Below, one piece after another: positions 44,027 through 53,302 of a DNA stretch of 64,000 nt. The DNA is taken from the NCBI GenBank assembly GCA_945892985.1, contig CAMDDU010000005.1, positions 1 to 64,000 of the forward strand, in the 5' to 3' direction. Origin of the DNA: CAITSH01 sp945892985. Its GTDB lineage: Bacteria > Pseudomonadota > Gammaproteobacteria > Burkholderiales > SG8-39. The notes beneath the pieces were generated by a model. That model ran no database searches. It saw nothing but the letters and a program-made list of their open reading frames with translations, and had not been told where the DNA came from. The translations under genes were made by a program, and so were the position numbers. Numbering within the stretch: position 1 is the first letter of the stretch; each line of letters begins with the position of its first letter.

Positions 44027-45390
44027 GCCAGCACTCCGTCTTGTTGTTGTAATAACTCCTCCGCCCACCGTGTGTGGTGAGCAGCGTTGTGGAAAGCCGC
44101 TTCGGCGAGCACGCGCTCGAGAAACGGCAGGGTGGTTTGCACACCCTCGATAACAAAATTCGCCAATGCCTGCCTTGCGTTTTCGATGGCGGTCGGCCGA
44201 TCGCAGCCCGTCACGATCAGTTTGGCGAGCAGCGAGTCGTAGTAGGGCGGCACCAGATATCCTTCATGGCAATGCGTGTCGAGTCGGATGTGTGATCCTA
44301 CGGGGGGGCGCCATGCAGCGATCCTGCCGGGGGAGGGGCGGAACCCGTGCGCGGGGGATTCGGCGTTGATGCGCATTTCGATGGCATGCCCGCTGAAGCG
44401 CACACCGTCCTGCCTTTGGCTCAATCCGGTTCCGGAGGCAATGCGCAGTTGCTCGCCGACGATATCGATTCCGGTGACCATCTCAGTGACAGGGTGCTCG
44501 ACCTGGATGCGCGTATTGACCTCAAGGAAATAATAGCGAGCAGTTTCCGGATCGACAAGGAACTCCACGGTGCCGGCGCTGCGATAACCGGCTGCGTTCG
44601 CAAGCCTTACCGCGGCGTCGCGAATTTTCTGCACCAATTCAGCGGCGAGCGCGGGAGCGGGTGCCTCCTCGATGACTTTCTGGTAGCGCCGTTGTACCGA
44701 GCAGTCACGCTCGCCAAGATGAATGATACCGCCTTCGCCGTCGCCCAGAATCTGCACCTCGACGTGACGTGCACGGGGAACAAAACGCTCAAGAAAAAGC
44801 GTGCCGTCGCCAAATGAAGCCAAGGCCTCGGCGGTGGCGGTCTCAAAGCCGGAGCGCAGGCTGATCGCGTCCGTGGCTACCTTCATTCCCCTGCCACCGC
44901 CGCCCGCCGACGCCTTGAGCAGGACGGGGTAGCCGATGTCCCGTACCAGATCTTCGGCCTGTACGGCCGATTCGACTCTTGAAGATCCCGGCAGTAGCGG
45001 TATGCCGCACTGCTTGGCCAGAGCACGTGCGCGCAATTTGTCACCGAGGTTATGCATGGTCTGCGGCCGCGGACCAATGAACGTGACGCCGTTTTTTTCA
45101 CATAATTCGGCGAAGACGGCGTTTTCGGAAAGAAAACCGTAGCCCGGATGAATGGCATCGCAGTGCGCGGACAGCGCGGCGTGGACGATCGTAGGAGCGA
45201 GAAGATAGCTTTGCGCCGCTGCGGCGGGGCCGATGCAGATGACTCGCCCGGCCAGTCGCGCCGGCAGCGCGTCGAGGTCAGCCTCGGAGGCTGCAAGGAC
45301 AGATTCGATTCCGAGCTTGTGGCAGGCCGAAATGACACGCACGGCGATCTCGCCGCGATTGGCGACGAGCACCCGACGAACCGGTTTCAT
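44023..45390 (-). CDS. Biotin carboxylase subunit (AccC/PycA type)
   Basis: 455 aa, the full length of AccC. ATP-grasp enzyme that carboxylates the biotin of BCCP using bicarbonate. VLVANRGEIAVRVISACHKLG opens the N-domain; KASAGGGGRGMKV is the Gly-rich ATP loop; FLEVNTRIQVEHPVTEMVTG contains the catalytic Glu/Arg/bicarbonate residues, and EMRINAE is conserved. Start and stop overlap its neighbours by 4 bp each, so BCCP, BC and CT are made in fixed order. Separate from the housekeeping accBC, judging by company. Confidence 0.92.
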   Translation of the reverse strand: MKPVRRVLVANRGEIAVRVISACHKLGIESVLAASEADLDALPARLAGRVICIGPAAAAQSYLLAPTIVHAALSAHCDAIHPGYGFLSENAVFAELCEKNGVTFIGPRPQTMHNLGDKLRARALAKQCGIPLLPGSSRVESAVQAEDLVRDIGYPVLLKASAGGGGRGMKVATDAISLRSGFETATAEALASFGDGTLFLERFVPRARHVEVQILGDGEGGIIHLGERDCSVQRRYQKVIEEAPAPALAAELVQKIRDAAVRLANAAGYRSAGTVEFLVDPETARYYFLEVNTRIQVEHPVTEMVTGIDIVGEQLRIASGTGLSQRQDGVRFSGHAIEMRINAESPAHGFRPSPGRIAAWRPPVGSHIRLDTHCHEGYLVPPYYDSLLAKLIVTGCDRPTAIENARQALANFVIEGVQTTLPFLERVLAEAAFHNAAHHTRWAEELLQQQDGVLA

Positions 45391-45824
45391 TGCGGCCTTA
45401 TGGCAAACACCGGTTGTCCGAACTCGACGAGCCGGCCATCCTCGACAAAAATTTTTTCAACAACACCGCCCTGTCCGGCTTTTACGGCTGTGAACACCTT
45501 CATCACCTCAATGAGGCAAAGCGTATCGTCGTGCGCCACGAGGCTCCCCTGACTGACGAAGGGCGGTTTGCCCGGCTCGGGTTTGAGGTAAATCGTGCCC
45601 ATGACCGGCGCGGTTACCGCAACACAGCCTTGCGCAATCGCGCTCTTTGGGGCCTCCGGTCCGCGATTTTCGCCGCCCCCCGGGGGTGACGCCGATGCAA
45701 CCGCACCCTTCCCGGTGCGCGTCGCACGCACCACCACGCCGTTCCATTCAACTTCAATTTCGTCGCGAGTTGTTTCGTCGACAAGTTTCAGGATGCGGGC
45801 AACATCTTCATCAGAGAAATGCAT
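45387..45824 (-). CDS. Biotin carboxyl carrier protein
   Basis: 145 aa. The C-terminal biotinyl domain (about residues 67-145) has the acceptor Lys109 in LIEVMKVFTAVKAGQGGVVE, where VMKV replaces the usual AMKM/AMKL. The thumb-type insertion and the PVMGTIYLKPEPGKPPFVSQ start of the domain are as in AccB. A Pro/Gly/Ala linker precedes, and the N-terminus has FSDEDVARILKLVDE typical of AccB. It is encoded directly before the biotin carboxylase (ATGA overlap). Confidence 0.9.
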   Translation of the reverse strand: MHFSDEDVARILKLVDETTRDEIEVEWNGVVVRATRTGKGAVASASPPGGGENRGPEAPKSAIAQGCVAVTAPVMGTIYLKPEPGKPPFVSQGSLVAHDDTLCLIEVMKVFTAVKAGQGGVVEKIFVEDGRLVEFGQPVFAIRPQ

Positions 45825-45838
45825 TGCGGTGTCCAATA

Positions 45839-46807
45839 TCAGTCGAGTTTGATGTTTGCCGCGCGAATCACCCGCTCCCACATCGCTGACTCGGACTTGA
45901 TCCGGTCGGCGAATTCGTCCGGCGTCATCGGGCTAGTCTCAAGTCCGAGCCCGATCAGGCGTTCTTTCACATCGGGCATTTGCAGGACACGTCGAAAGTC
46001 GGTGCTGAGTTTTGCGATAACCGCCGCCGGTGTCCCCGGCGGCGCAACCACTCCAAACCAGGAGGTGACCGAGACATCCTTCAGCCCGGCTTCGGCGAGG
46101 GTGGGCACGTCGGGCAAAGCAGGTGAGCGACGCGGGCCGGTAACCGCGAGCCCGCGCAATTTCCCGTCGCGCAGGGCGCCTGAGAAAAATCCGATGTCGC
46201 TGAGGGAAAAATCAACCTGCCCGCCGAGAATGGCGTTCATGGTTGGGGGGCTCCCCTGATACGGCACGATGGTGAAATCAATGCCGCCGGCCGTTTTGAT
46301 CAGCTCGGCCGTGACCTGGGTGACAATCGCCCCAATCGCCAGATTGATCTTGCCTGGGTTGGCGCGGACCTCCTTCAAAAAGCCGTCAAGGTTTCTGATG
46401 TTGGGGTTTTTGGGCCCGGCGCTCAAAAGCAGGGGCTGTTGCACCAGCATCGTGACAGGCAGAAATTGTGACGGAACATAGGGCAGTTTGGAATAGAGCG
46501 TCTGGTTCATGGTCAGCGTCGAATCCACCGGAATGAGTAGAGTGTGCCCATCCGGCGGCGAGCGCCAGACCAACTCCGCTGCGACAATGGTGTTTCCGCC
46601 GAAGCGATTCTCGACTATCACCGGCTGGCCCCAGATCTCGGATAGCTTCTGTCCGGCGGTGCGTGCGGCAATGTCGCCGCTGCCACCGGGCGGGAAAGGC
46701 ACAACGAGGCGGACCGGTTTGGAGGGAAAGTCTTGCGCTGAGGCGGGCAGGCACATCGCACCAAGCAGCATCAGGAAGGCAAAACCAACGATACGATTCC
46801 AGTTCAT
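45839..46807 (-). CDS. Bug/TctC-type periplasmic receptor 5
   Basis: 322 aa. Signal peptide cut at LPASAQ, mature start DFPSKPVRLVVPFPPGGSGD. NRFGGNTIVAAELVWRSPPD departs from the usual NRPGA loop at the ligand-binding site, and FTIVPYQGSPPTMNAILGGQ replaces HVPYKG. It sits inside the carboxylase operon, 14 bp before the BCCP gene, so its ligand is probably the carboxylase pathway's substrate. Confidence 0.9.
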   Translation of the reverse strand: MNWNRIVGFAFLMLLGAMCLPASAQDFPSKPVRLVVPFPPGGSGDIAARTAGQKLSEIWGQPVIVENRFGGNTIVAAELVWRSPPDGHTLLIPVDSTLTMNQTLYSKLPYVPSQFLPVTMLVQQPLLLSAGPKNPNIRNLDGFLKEVRANPGKINLAIGAIVTQVTAELIKTAGGIDFTIVPYQGSPPTMNAILGGQVDFSLSDIGFFSGALRDGKLRGLAVTGPRRSPALPDVPTLAEAGLKDVSVTSWFGVVAPPGTPAAVIAKLSTDFRRVLQMPDVKERLIGLGLETSPMTPDEFADRIKSESAMWERVIRAANIKLD

Positions 46808-46840
46808 GTCACGCTTCTCCTTTTTACGTTGAAAAACAGA

Positions 46841-48373
46841 TTATCTTTTCGCGGCCTGAGTGACCAAAGCGGCCCGTTGCCGCAGCAGCGGTTTGTCAAG
46901 TTTGTTGATCGTGGTCTTGGGCAGGCTGTCGAGAATTTCAACTGCTGCGGGCAGCTTGTAGCGTGCGAGGTTTTTGCGGCAGTGGTCGAGGAGTTCCTCT
47001 GGTGTGACCAGATGCGCCGGGCGCAGCGACACGTAGGCGTACACGAGTTCCCCTTTGTAGGCGTCGGGCCTGCCGACAACGGCCGCCTCCTGCACCCCGG
47101 GTACCAACATCAACACATCTTCGATTTCGCGCGGATAGACGTTGTAGCCGCCGACGATGATCATATCTTTCATGCGGTCCCTGATGTAAAGATAGCCATC
47201 GGCGTCGAATTCGCCGATGTCGCCGGTGTAAAGCCAACCGTTGCGCAACGACTTCGCTGTTTCATCGGGCAGGTTGCGATAGCCTGACATCAACTGGGGT
47301 CCTCGCGCCCTGATTTCGCCCCGCTCGCCGCGAGGCAGGACTCGCTCTCCCGAATCGATATCGACGATCTGGATCTCGGTGTTGGGTAGGGCGACACCAA
47401 CGGAGCCTGCCTTTGCGGCATCGCGCGGGTTCTGCGAAAGAATAGGCCCTGCCTCGGTCTGGCCATAGCCTTCATAGACCGGAGCGCCGACCGCGTCGCG
47501 CCAGCGACGCAGGGTCTCTTCTGAAAGCGCTGCCGAGCCAGAGTAGCAGGTGTGCACCGAACTCCAGTTCGTGCGCGAGAAATCAGCGTGCGCCATCAGG
47601 CCAGTGAAAATGGTCGGCCCTCCCGGAAAGAATGTGATGCGTTCGCTCTCGATGGCAGCCATCAGGTCGTCGGGCCGGTAGCGAGGCAGGATAACCAGGC
47701 AGGCACGGCTGTGCACTGCAAGGAAAAGTCCCATCGCCATGGCGTAGGAGTGGAACAACGGCATGACGCAAAGTACACGCTCGCGATCCATGGCGATCGG
47801 GAGCAGCGCCTCGCGTTGCAATACGTTGGTGGCAATCGCGCCGTGCGAAAGGTTTACGCCTTTTGAGCGTCCGGTGGTGCCACCGGTATACTGCAAGAGG
47901 GCTGGCATATCGGCGCGTGGTAGCGGTTCTGGTAGCGACATCGCCGTTCCAGTCGAGGGGTCAAGCAGGCGTATCCCCACGCCAAGGACGATGAATGCCG
48001 CGCCAAGCCGTTGCGCGATGGGGCGTGCGAGTTCGGCGAGGGATGCGTCGACGATGATGACCGCCGGCGCGGCATCGACCAGAATATCGCCGATTTCACG
48101 TGCGGTGTAAATCGGGTTTAGGGGGGCGTGCTGAGCGCCGGCGGCAAGGATCGCAAACGAGGCTACGCAGGCTTCAATCGAATTGGGTAGCAAGGTGGCC
48201 ACACGGGCGTTACGAGCCCCTAGCGCCAGCAGTTCGTGCGCAAACCCTGCCACACAGGCAAGGTACGCTGCGTAATCGAGCCGGCGATCACCGAATACGA
48301 GCGCTTCGCCCGCGGGCGCGCGCGCGGCCGCGGCTTTGAGCATGTGTACAACGCTGGGAACCCCGGTGTCCAC
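46841..48373 (-). CDS. Acyl-CoA synthetase / AMP-dependent ligase of the carboxylase operon
   Basis: 510 aa. Motifs: LLQYTGGTTGRSKGVNLSHG (P-loop), YGQTEAGP, YTGDIGEFD, DRMKDMIIVGGYNVYPREIE and LPKTTINKLDKPLLRQ carrying the catalytic Lys; INKLDK departs from the standard GK. GTG 48373 is used, four bases after the thiolase stop; ATG 48343 would trim ten residues. The usual context of such ligases is CoA activation of an acid before carboxylation or thiolysis. Confidence 0.85.
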   Translation of the reverse strand: MDTGVPSVVHMLKAAAARAPAGEALVFGDRRLDYAAYLACVAGFAHELLALGARNARVATLLPNSIEACVASFAILAAGAQHAPLNPIYTAREIGDILVDAAPAVIIVDASLAELARPIAQRLGAAFIVLGVGIRLLDPSTGTAMSLPEPLPRADMPALLQYTGGTTGRSKGVNLSHGAIATNVLQREALLPIAMDRERVLCVMPLFHSYAMAMGLFLAVHSRACLVILPRYRPDDLMAAIESERITFFPGGPTIFTGLMAHADFSRTNWSSVHTCYSGSAALSEETLRRWRDAVGAPVYEGYGQTEAGPILSQNPRDAAKAGSVGVALPNTEIQIVDIDSGERVLPRGERGEIRARGPQLMSGYRNLPDETAKSLRNGWLYTGDIGEFDADGYLYIRDRMKDMIIVGGYNVYPREIEDVLMLVPGVQEAAVVGRPDAYKGELVYAYVSLRPAHLVTPEELLDHCRKNLARYKLPAAVEILDSLPKTTINKLDKPLLRQRAALVTQAAKR

Positions 48374-48377
48374 GCTG

Positions 48378-49574
48378 CTAAGTCTTTCGCGTATCCGAGA
48401 CCCTGACGACCACCGCCATGGCCGAATCGCCGGCCGCGCAGCCATTGAACAGACCCCATCCGCCGCCGATATCGACTAGCTCCTCGATGAGTTCGATGAT
48501 CGCGCGCAGTCCCGTGGGTGCCTGTGGATGACCCCATACCAGCGAACAGCCGTTGTTGTTCATTTTTTGCGCGTCGTATCCGGTCTCGCGACAAAAAACG
48601 ATATCGTTGACGATGAAGGGGTTGTGTGTTTTTACCGCGGCAAGATCGCGTATGCCGATACCCGCCGCCTCAAGGGCCGCTTTTGAAGCCGGTACTGGCG
48701 CGTAGGGCATGAAGGCTTTTTCCGCGCGGGCCTGACCTACGCCGCATACGCGCACTTCTATTTCCGGGCGGCGAGACAGCTCTCGGGCGAAGTTTTGCGT
48801 GGTGATGACCATGGCCGCATTGCCGTCGGCCGGGTGAGTCTGGCCGCCGTAGGTGACCGTGCCGCCTTCAACAAGTGGTTTGAGTTTTGAGAGCTTTTCG
48901 GTATTCGTGTCGTGGATGCCTTCGTCGCCGGAAAGGGTGCTTACCGAGCGATTGAACTTGGCGTCGGGCACCTCAAACGGCAGCGTCATGTAACGCGCGT
49001 GGAAACCGGCTTTGGCTGCTCCATACTGCGAATAGCGGCGCAATACCAGTTCGTGCTGTTCGGCGGCGCTGATGCTGAACCTTGCCGCGACATTCTCGGC
49101 TGTGCGGACCATCGCCACTTGGGCAAAGGGATCGCGGCCGAAATTGTCGAGCACCCAGTCTTCGTGACCCCCGGTTCCGCCGGGGCCAGTCGGGCTGGGA
49201 TAGTAAAGGTGCGGTCCATTTGACGTGCGATCGGCCATGACGGCAAGGACACAGCTTGCACGCGAGGCGGCGATTTCGTCGATTGCGATTGCTATGCCCC
49301 GTGCAGAGGTGGCGCAAGCCTGGTTGATGGTCGGTCCGCCGACGTTGGCCGCGCCGATCATGCCGGTGAGCCAAGGCAGTCCGAAAAAACACGCGCGCTG
49401 CGGAATGGTCAGTCCGAGCACGCCCAAGTCGAACACGGACGGGTCGATGTTGCGCCGCTCGAGCTCGCGCCGCGCCACATGGGCGGCAAACTCAATCGAG
49501 TGAAGCTCTGAAAAGCTACCCTGCCAGCGGGCGAAGGGGGTGCTCCAGTAAGCGCCATAAGGGATGTATGCCAT
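48378..49574 (-). CDS. Thiolase-superfamily protein (divergent, SCP-x-like)
   Basis: 398 aa. The nucleophilic Cys87 lies in TINQACATSARG. The second and third motifs are altered: KTHNPFIVND stands where thiolases have NEAFA, GCSLVWGHPQAPTGLR keeps the GHP His, and GGGWGLFNGCAAGDSA keeps the final Cys region in changed form. Together these suggest thiolase chemistry on an unusual acyl-CoA, or a condensing role. No DUF35 OB-fold partner gene is adjacent. It precedes the acyl-CoA ligase by 4 bp. Confidence 0.8.
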   Translation of the reverse strand: MAYIPYGAYWSTPFARWQGSFSELHSIEFAAHVARRELERRNIDPSVFDLGVLGLTIPQRACFFGLPWLTGMIGAANVGGPTINQACATSARGIAIAIDEIAASRASCVLAVMADRTSNGPHLYYPSPTGPGGTGGHEDWVLDNFGRDPFAQVAMVRTAENVAARFSISAAEQHELVLRRYSQYGAAKAGFHARYMTLPFEVPDAKFNRSVSTLSGDEGIHDTNTEKLSKLKPLVEGGTVTYGGQTHPADGNAAMVITTQNFARELSRRPEIEVRVCGVGQARAEKAFMPYAPVPASKAALEAAGIGIRDLAAVKTHNPFIVNDIVFCRETGYDAQKMNNNGCSLVWGHPQAPTGLRAIIELIEELVDIGGGWGLFNGCAAGDSAMAVVVRVSDTRKT

Positions 49575-49689
49575 GAAGAGCTGGAATTCGGTCGATTAAA
49601 AAGGTGAGCAAGGGCGTAGCAATAGCACCATCCGTTTTCATTGTATACATAAAACAATTCGTGTCGACCGCAAATTCAACCGAGCGCAG

Positions 49690-51405
49690 TCACGGTTTTG
49701 CCGGGTCTGTTGGTTGTCGTGGCTCTCGTTCGAACACAAAGCGTCCGCCAACCATGGTCGCAAGCGGGGCGATGTTCGTGATCGAAGTGGGTGCGATGCT
49801 GGTTGGGTCGTCATCAAGAATAACCAGGTCGGCCAAACGTCCCGGCGCGAGCGACCCCTTGATGTTTTCCTCGAAGCTAAGCCAGGCGCCCTGGACGGTC
49901 GCACAGTGCAACGCCTGCTCGACGCTTATCGCCTGCTCCGGTGCGATCGGTCGACCAAGGCGGTCGATACGCGCCACTGAGTGCCCGATAGCCCCGAACA
50001 GCGAAATCGGCACATTGTCCGTGCTCAGTGCCACAGGGATGCCTGCCGCGAGCAGGGAGCGAATGGGCAGTACGTCGTTTTCACGGCCCGACCCGGCAAG
50101 TTGGAGGATCTCGGAGCCTCGTTTGTAGATATGTGAATTTGGGTGGACCGTTAGGCCAATGCCAAGATCGCGGATGAGCGCAATTTTTTCGCTGTCGAGA
50201 ATATGTTGGTGTCCGAGTATCCAACGTTGCCCGGCGATCGGCGCCACACGGTCTGCTTCGCGAAAAACCTCAAGCAGGTTCTGCCAGACGCCGCATACAC
50301 GGATACCGTTGCGAGCCGCCTCTATTGCCAGGGCTCGCACCGCATCGTGTGGAATCGTCGCGTCGTACAAAAAACCGGCCCAACCTGTGTTTGGGGCGCA
50401 GGCCGCCCGAAGAAGGCGCTCCGTATCATCGCCAATTTCGGTGTAGACGCCGCTCGCCGCCAGCCACTTGTCGCCCAGGCCTCGTCCGCGCAGCCAGCCG
50501 AGCCAGGACCCTGCCAGCGCCTTGACGTCATCGGCGCTCGCCTTGCCCCACGAAGGGCTCAAAACCAGATGGGCGCGTACGCTCATCATTCCGCCATCGT
50601 AAGCCGCCCGATAGGCTTCGAACACTTCGGGGGCAACGCCGTGTCCTTCGAAGATGCTGGTCGTGCCGACACGGTTGTAATCGCGCATCGACTCACGCAA
50701 CGCCTCCAGTCTGTCCTGTGACGTGAAGGTGGGTGCGTCTCGAAACAGGGTGAATTCTGCGAGGGGCATCCGACCGTGTTCCAGGAACATGCCAGTCGGT
50801 TCTCCTGATGCGTCGTGCACGATTTCAAGCAATGCGGAGGGTGACTTAGTGGTGCGATCGATGCCAACTGAATGTAGGGCTTCGCCGTTGGCGAATGCGT
50901 GTAGAGGAACACGCCCCGGCCAATATCCCCAAGGCGGCAGGATGAAAAGCGGGTGCGCGCTAACCGCTTCATCAAGATCATGCCGGGTGGGCCAGCGGCC
51001 TTCCTCAAACATCTCGGGCTTGGTCCAGTAAAACGGTGGATCGCCAAGGGGCATGGTAACAATCCATGTCCCCGTTGGTCGCGTTGCGGCGATGGCACGC
51101 AGGCGTTCCTTCAGCGCTTTGATAGAGCGGACTCCCGCGAGGGTGGGCAGGCGCTTTTTCAGCCCCTCTCTGTCCATGTGCGCATGTCCGTCGACAAGGC
51201 CGGGAATGACCGTCTTTCCGGCGAGGCTACGGTGTACGGTCTGCGCGTTTGCAGTCCGCTCAACCTCTTTGTCGCTGCCGATGGCAACGATGAGGTCATC
51301 GCGGATCGCCATAGCAGTTGCACGGGGGCGGGCAGGGTCCATGGTAATAATGTTTCCGCCGCTCAGGATTGTGTCGGCGGCAGCAGTACTGTGCGGAGCG
51401 GTCAT
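49690..51405 (-). CDS. Amidohydrolase family protein (YtcJ/amidohydrolase-3 type)
   Basis: 571 aa metal-dependent hydrolase. The N-terminal beta-sandwich begins DTILSGGNIITMDPARPRAT. The first metal site is VIPGLVDGHAHMDREG, which keeps the HxH of subtype III amidohydrolases. RWILGHQHILDSEKIALIRD and VALSTDNVPIS supply later His and Asp ligands. A C-terminal QGAWLSFEENIKGSLAPGRL and LVILDDDP close the sandwich. It starts the carboxylase gene row (115 bp before the thiolase) and may release the acid that the ligase activates. ATG 51405 chosen over an upstream GTG-free extension. Confidence 0.82.
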   Translation of the reverse strand: MTAPHSTAAADTILSGGNIITMDPARPRATAMAIRDDLIVAIGSDKEVERTANAQTVHRSLAGKTVIPGLVDGHAHMDREGLKKRLPTLAGVRSIKALKERLRAIAATRPTGTWIVTMPLGDPPFYWTKPEMFEEGRWPTRHDLDEAVSAHPLFILPPWGYWPGRVPLHAFANGEALHSVGIDRTTKSPSALLEIVHDASGEPTGMFLEHGRMPLAEFTLFRDAPTFTSQDRLEALRESMRDYNRVGTTSIFEGHGVAPEVFEAYRAAYDGGMMSVRAHLVLSPSWGKASADDVKALAGSWLGWLRGRGLGDKWLAASGVYTEIGDDTERLLRAACAPNTGWAGFLYDATIPHDAVRALAIEAARNGIRVCGVWQNLLEVFREADRVAPIAGQRWILGHQHILDSEKIALIRDLGIGLTVHPNSHIYKRGSEILQLAGSGRENDVLPIRSLLAAGIPVALSTDNVPISLFGAIGHSVARIDRLGRPIAPEQAISVEQALHCATVQGAWLSFEENIKGSLAPGRLADLVILDDDPTSIAPTSITNIAPLATMVGGRFVFEREPRQPTDPAKP

Positions 51406-51724
51406 GATGGTTATGGCAAAAAAGGTGGGTCGGACAAGCGTCGAGCACGGACGTTGTATTTGCATGGTAACAGCGGTGTTTGCGCCAGATCCGGCCGCGC
51501 GGCCTTTTGCAACGCGGCGATTGCGGCTCGGTTGATGGCGCGTGCGCCGCTATTTTTGCCGCGCCGCTTTATCCGGAATGACCTCAATCCAGGTCGGCAA
51601 TGGTGTGGTCGCACCACGACATTCCAGCGTTTGACATTCGATTCGAGCGCATTGTACGCTTGAGCGGACACGCATGGATTTCGCGTATCGCTTAGAGTGC
51701 AACTAAATACGGTGGGAGGCGGGG

Positions 51725-52714
51725 ATGGGTGGTATCGGCGAGGGCGGGTTGCGGTCGTTTGGGACGGTGCTGCTCGCACTCGCGTTTTGCGGCGCGGCGC
51801 ACGGGCAAGCGGTCTTTCCTAGCAAACCGATTCGCATCGTGATCAGTGTTGCGCCCGGTGGCGGCGCTTCGGAAACGCTTGCACGCTTTGTCGGCGAGGA
51901 AATGCGCGCCGGCCTAGGGCAGCCCGTGCTGGTCGAATTTAAACCCGGCGCGAACCAGCGTCTTGCCCCCGAGTACGTCGCAAAGAGCCCGCCCGATGGC
52001 TACACGGTGCTGATCGCCAGCTCCGCGCAGATGACGATTTTTCCGTTCAGTAACAAAAAACTCAATTTCGATCCGGTGCGCGATTTCGTGCCGCTGATGC
52101 ATGGTGCCAATTTTCGTCTCGTGCTGGCGGTTAACGCTGATACCAAGGTGCAGAACGTTGCGGAATTCGTGCGCTATGCCAAGGCGCGCGGCAAGGTACC
52201 GATCGGCTCGTTTGCCGCAGGCGGGGCATCGCATTTTGCTCAGGTAATTTTTGCGCGGGCGACCGGTATCGACCCGATACATGTGCCCTACAAAGGGTCG
52301 GCTCCGATGAAGACCGAACTGCTCGGCGGTCGACTCGACGCGGTGTTCGATGTCGACTCATCTATTGCACCACTTTGGCGCGACGGGCGCGTGAATATTC
52401 TTGCCATTAGCGGCACAACGCGCCATCCAGCTTTTAATACCATTCCTACGTTTCGCGAGCAGGGTCTGGAACAGCTTGACATGACCTTGTGGCTCGGCTT
52501 CTTTGCGCCTGCCGGAACACCCTCCGATATTGCCGCCCGGCTTTCACGGGAATTGCAGCGGGTGATCGCCCTGCCGGAGGTGCGGGCGAAACTCACCCAG
52601 GCGGGGATGGAACCCACGGGCGGAACGCCACAGCAGCTGGCCGACATCGTCCGGCGCGATTCGGCGGTCTGGAGCCAGGCCGTGAAAGATTCGGGCTTTC
52701 AGGCTGAGGAGTGA
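51725..52714 (+). CDS. Bug/TctC-type periplasmic receptor 6
   Basis: 329 aa, divergent from the amidohydrolase/carboxylase row. Signal peptide cut near GAAHGQ, mature start VFPSKPIRIVISVAPGGGAS; ISVAPGGGAS and EFKPGANQRLAPEYVA are diverged from the family consensus. IHVPYKGSAPMKTELLGGRL is conserved. Acidic PVRDFVPLMHG follows the usual lobe layout. The shared 320-bp promoter region with the amidohydrolase suggests joint control with the carboxylase operon. Confidence 0.88.
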   Translation: MGGIGEGGLRSFGTVLLALAFCGAAHGQAVFPSKPIRIVISVAPGGGASETLARFVGEEMRAGLGQPVLVEFKPGANQRLAPEYVAKSPPDGYTVLIASSAQMTIFPFSNKKLNFDPVRDFVPLMHGANFRLVLAVNADTKVQNVAEFVRYAKARGKVPIGSFAAGGASHFAQVIFARATGIDPIHVPYKGSAPMKTELLGGRLDAVFDVDSSIAPLWRDGRVNILAISGTTRHPAFNTIPTFREQGLEQLDMTLWLGFFAPAGTPSDIAARLSRELQRVIALPEVRAKLTQAGMEPTGGTPQQLADIVRRDSAVWSQAVKDSGFQAEE

Positions 52715-53302
52715 CGCTGACTTTCGAGCCCCCGAATAAGAATGCGAGTTTCTGTTTTTTTAAGAGGAACTAGGTCATTAAATCTGGTAAATGTTCAGCC
52801 GAGTTGCTTACCCTGCTTACAGTTGTCAATACGGTGGTTGAACTTAGTGTTCCGGTAAATGCCTCCCCGTCAAAACCTGTGAAATCTATCGCCTCGATTT
52901 CGCCGGTGGGTTTGTCAGACGCCACCACGGGTTGATCGCGCACGATCGTGCGATATGTCCGGGCGATTTGCCAAATGACGACAAGGTCATCGAGGACGTC
53001 AAAAAATACGACTGAGGAAACCGGTCCGACGTGAAAATGCTCGTTGACTGCGGTGGCGAGCTTGCGCCGCCGGCGACCTTCGTGGACGTGGGCGTCAATC
53101 CGGTCGCAAAGCCTTGACGACCATACACTCGGTGCGCTTTACTTCAACCGGTCGCAGCCTGGTCGCGGCGGCCTAAGTCCGCAGAATGCACTTTGAATTC
53201 CCGTAACCGCGCCTGCTGCGCCGGCCCGCCTTGCGTGGGCGCTCTTGTGCCGCTGCGGTGAATAGAATCATGCACATTCGCCTTTTATTAGGAGTCGTCC
53301 CA
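52715..53302. other. 588-bp gap with degenerate coding traces
   Basis: No intact gene. One plus-strand frame, 52830-53015, has no start but reads like protein (VKTCEIYRLDFAGGF, then HHGLIAHDRAICPGDL) and continues past TGA 53013 as KMLVDCGGELAPPATFVDV to TGA at about 53118. The minus-strand frame 52886-53128 is its shadow. This looks like a decayed gene interrupted by a stop; I cannot name it. The 53280-53302 end carries AGGAG for the next gene. Confidence 0.35.

Noticed and set aside
52886..53128. 80-codon minus-strand frame
   Set aside because: No ribosome site and shadow-like composition opposite a more protein-like plus-strand frame.
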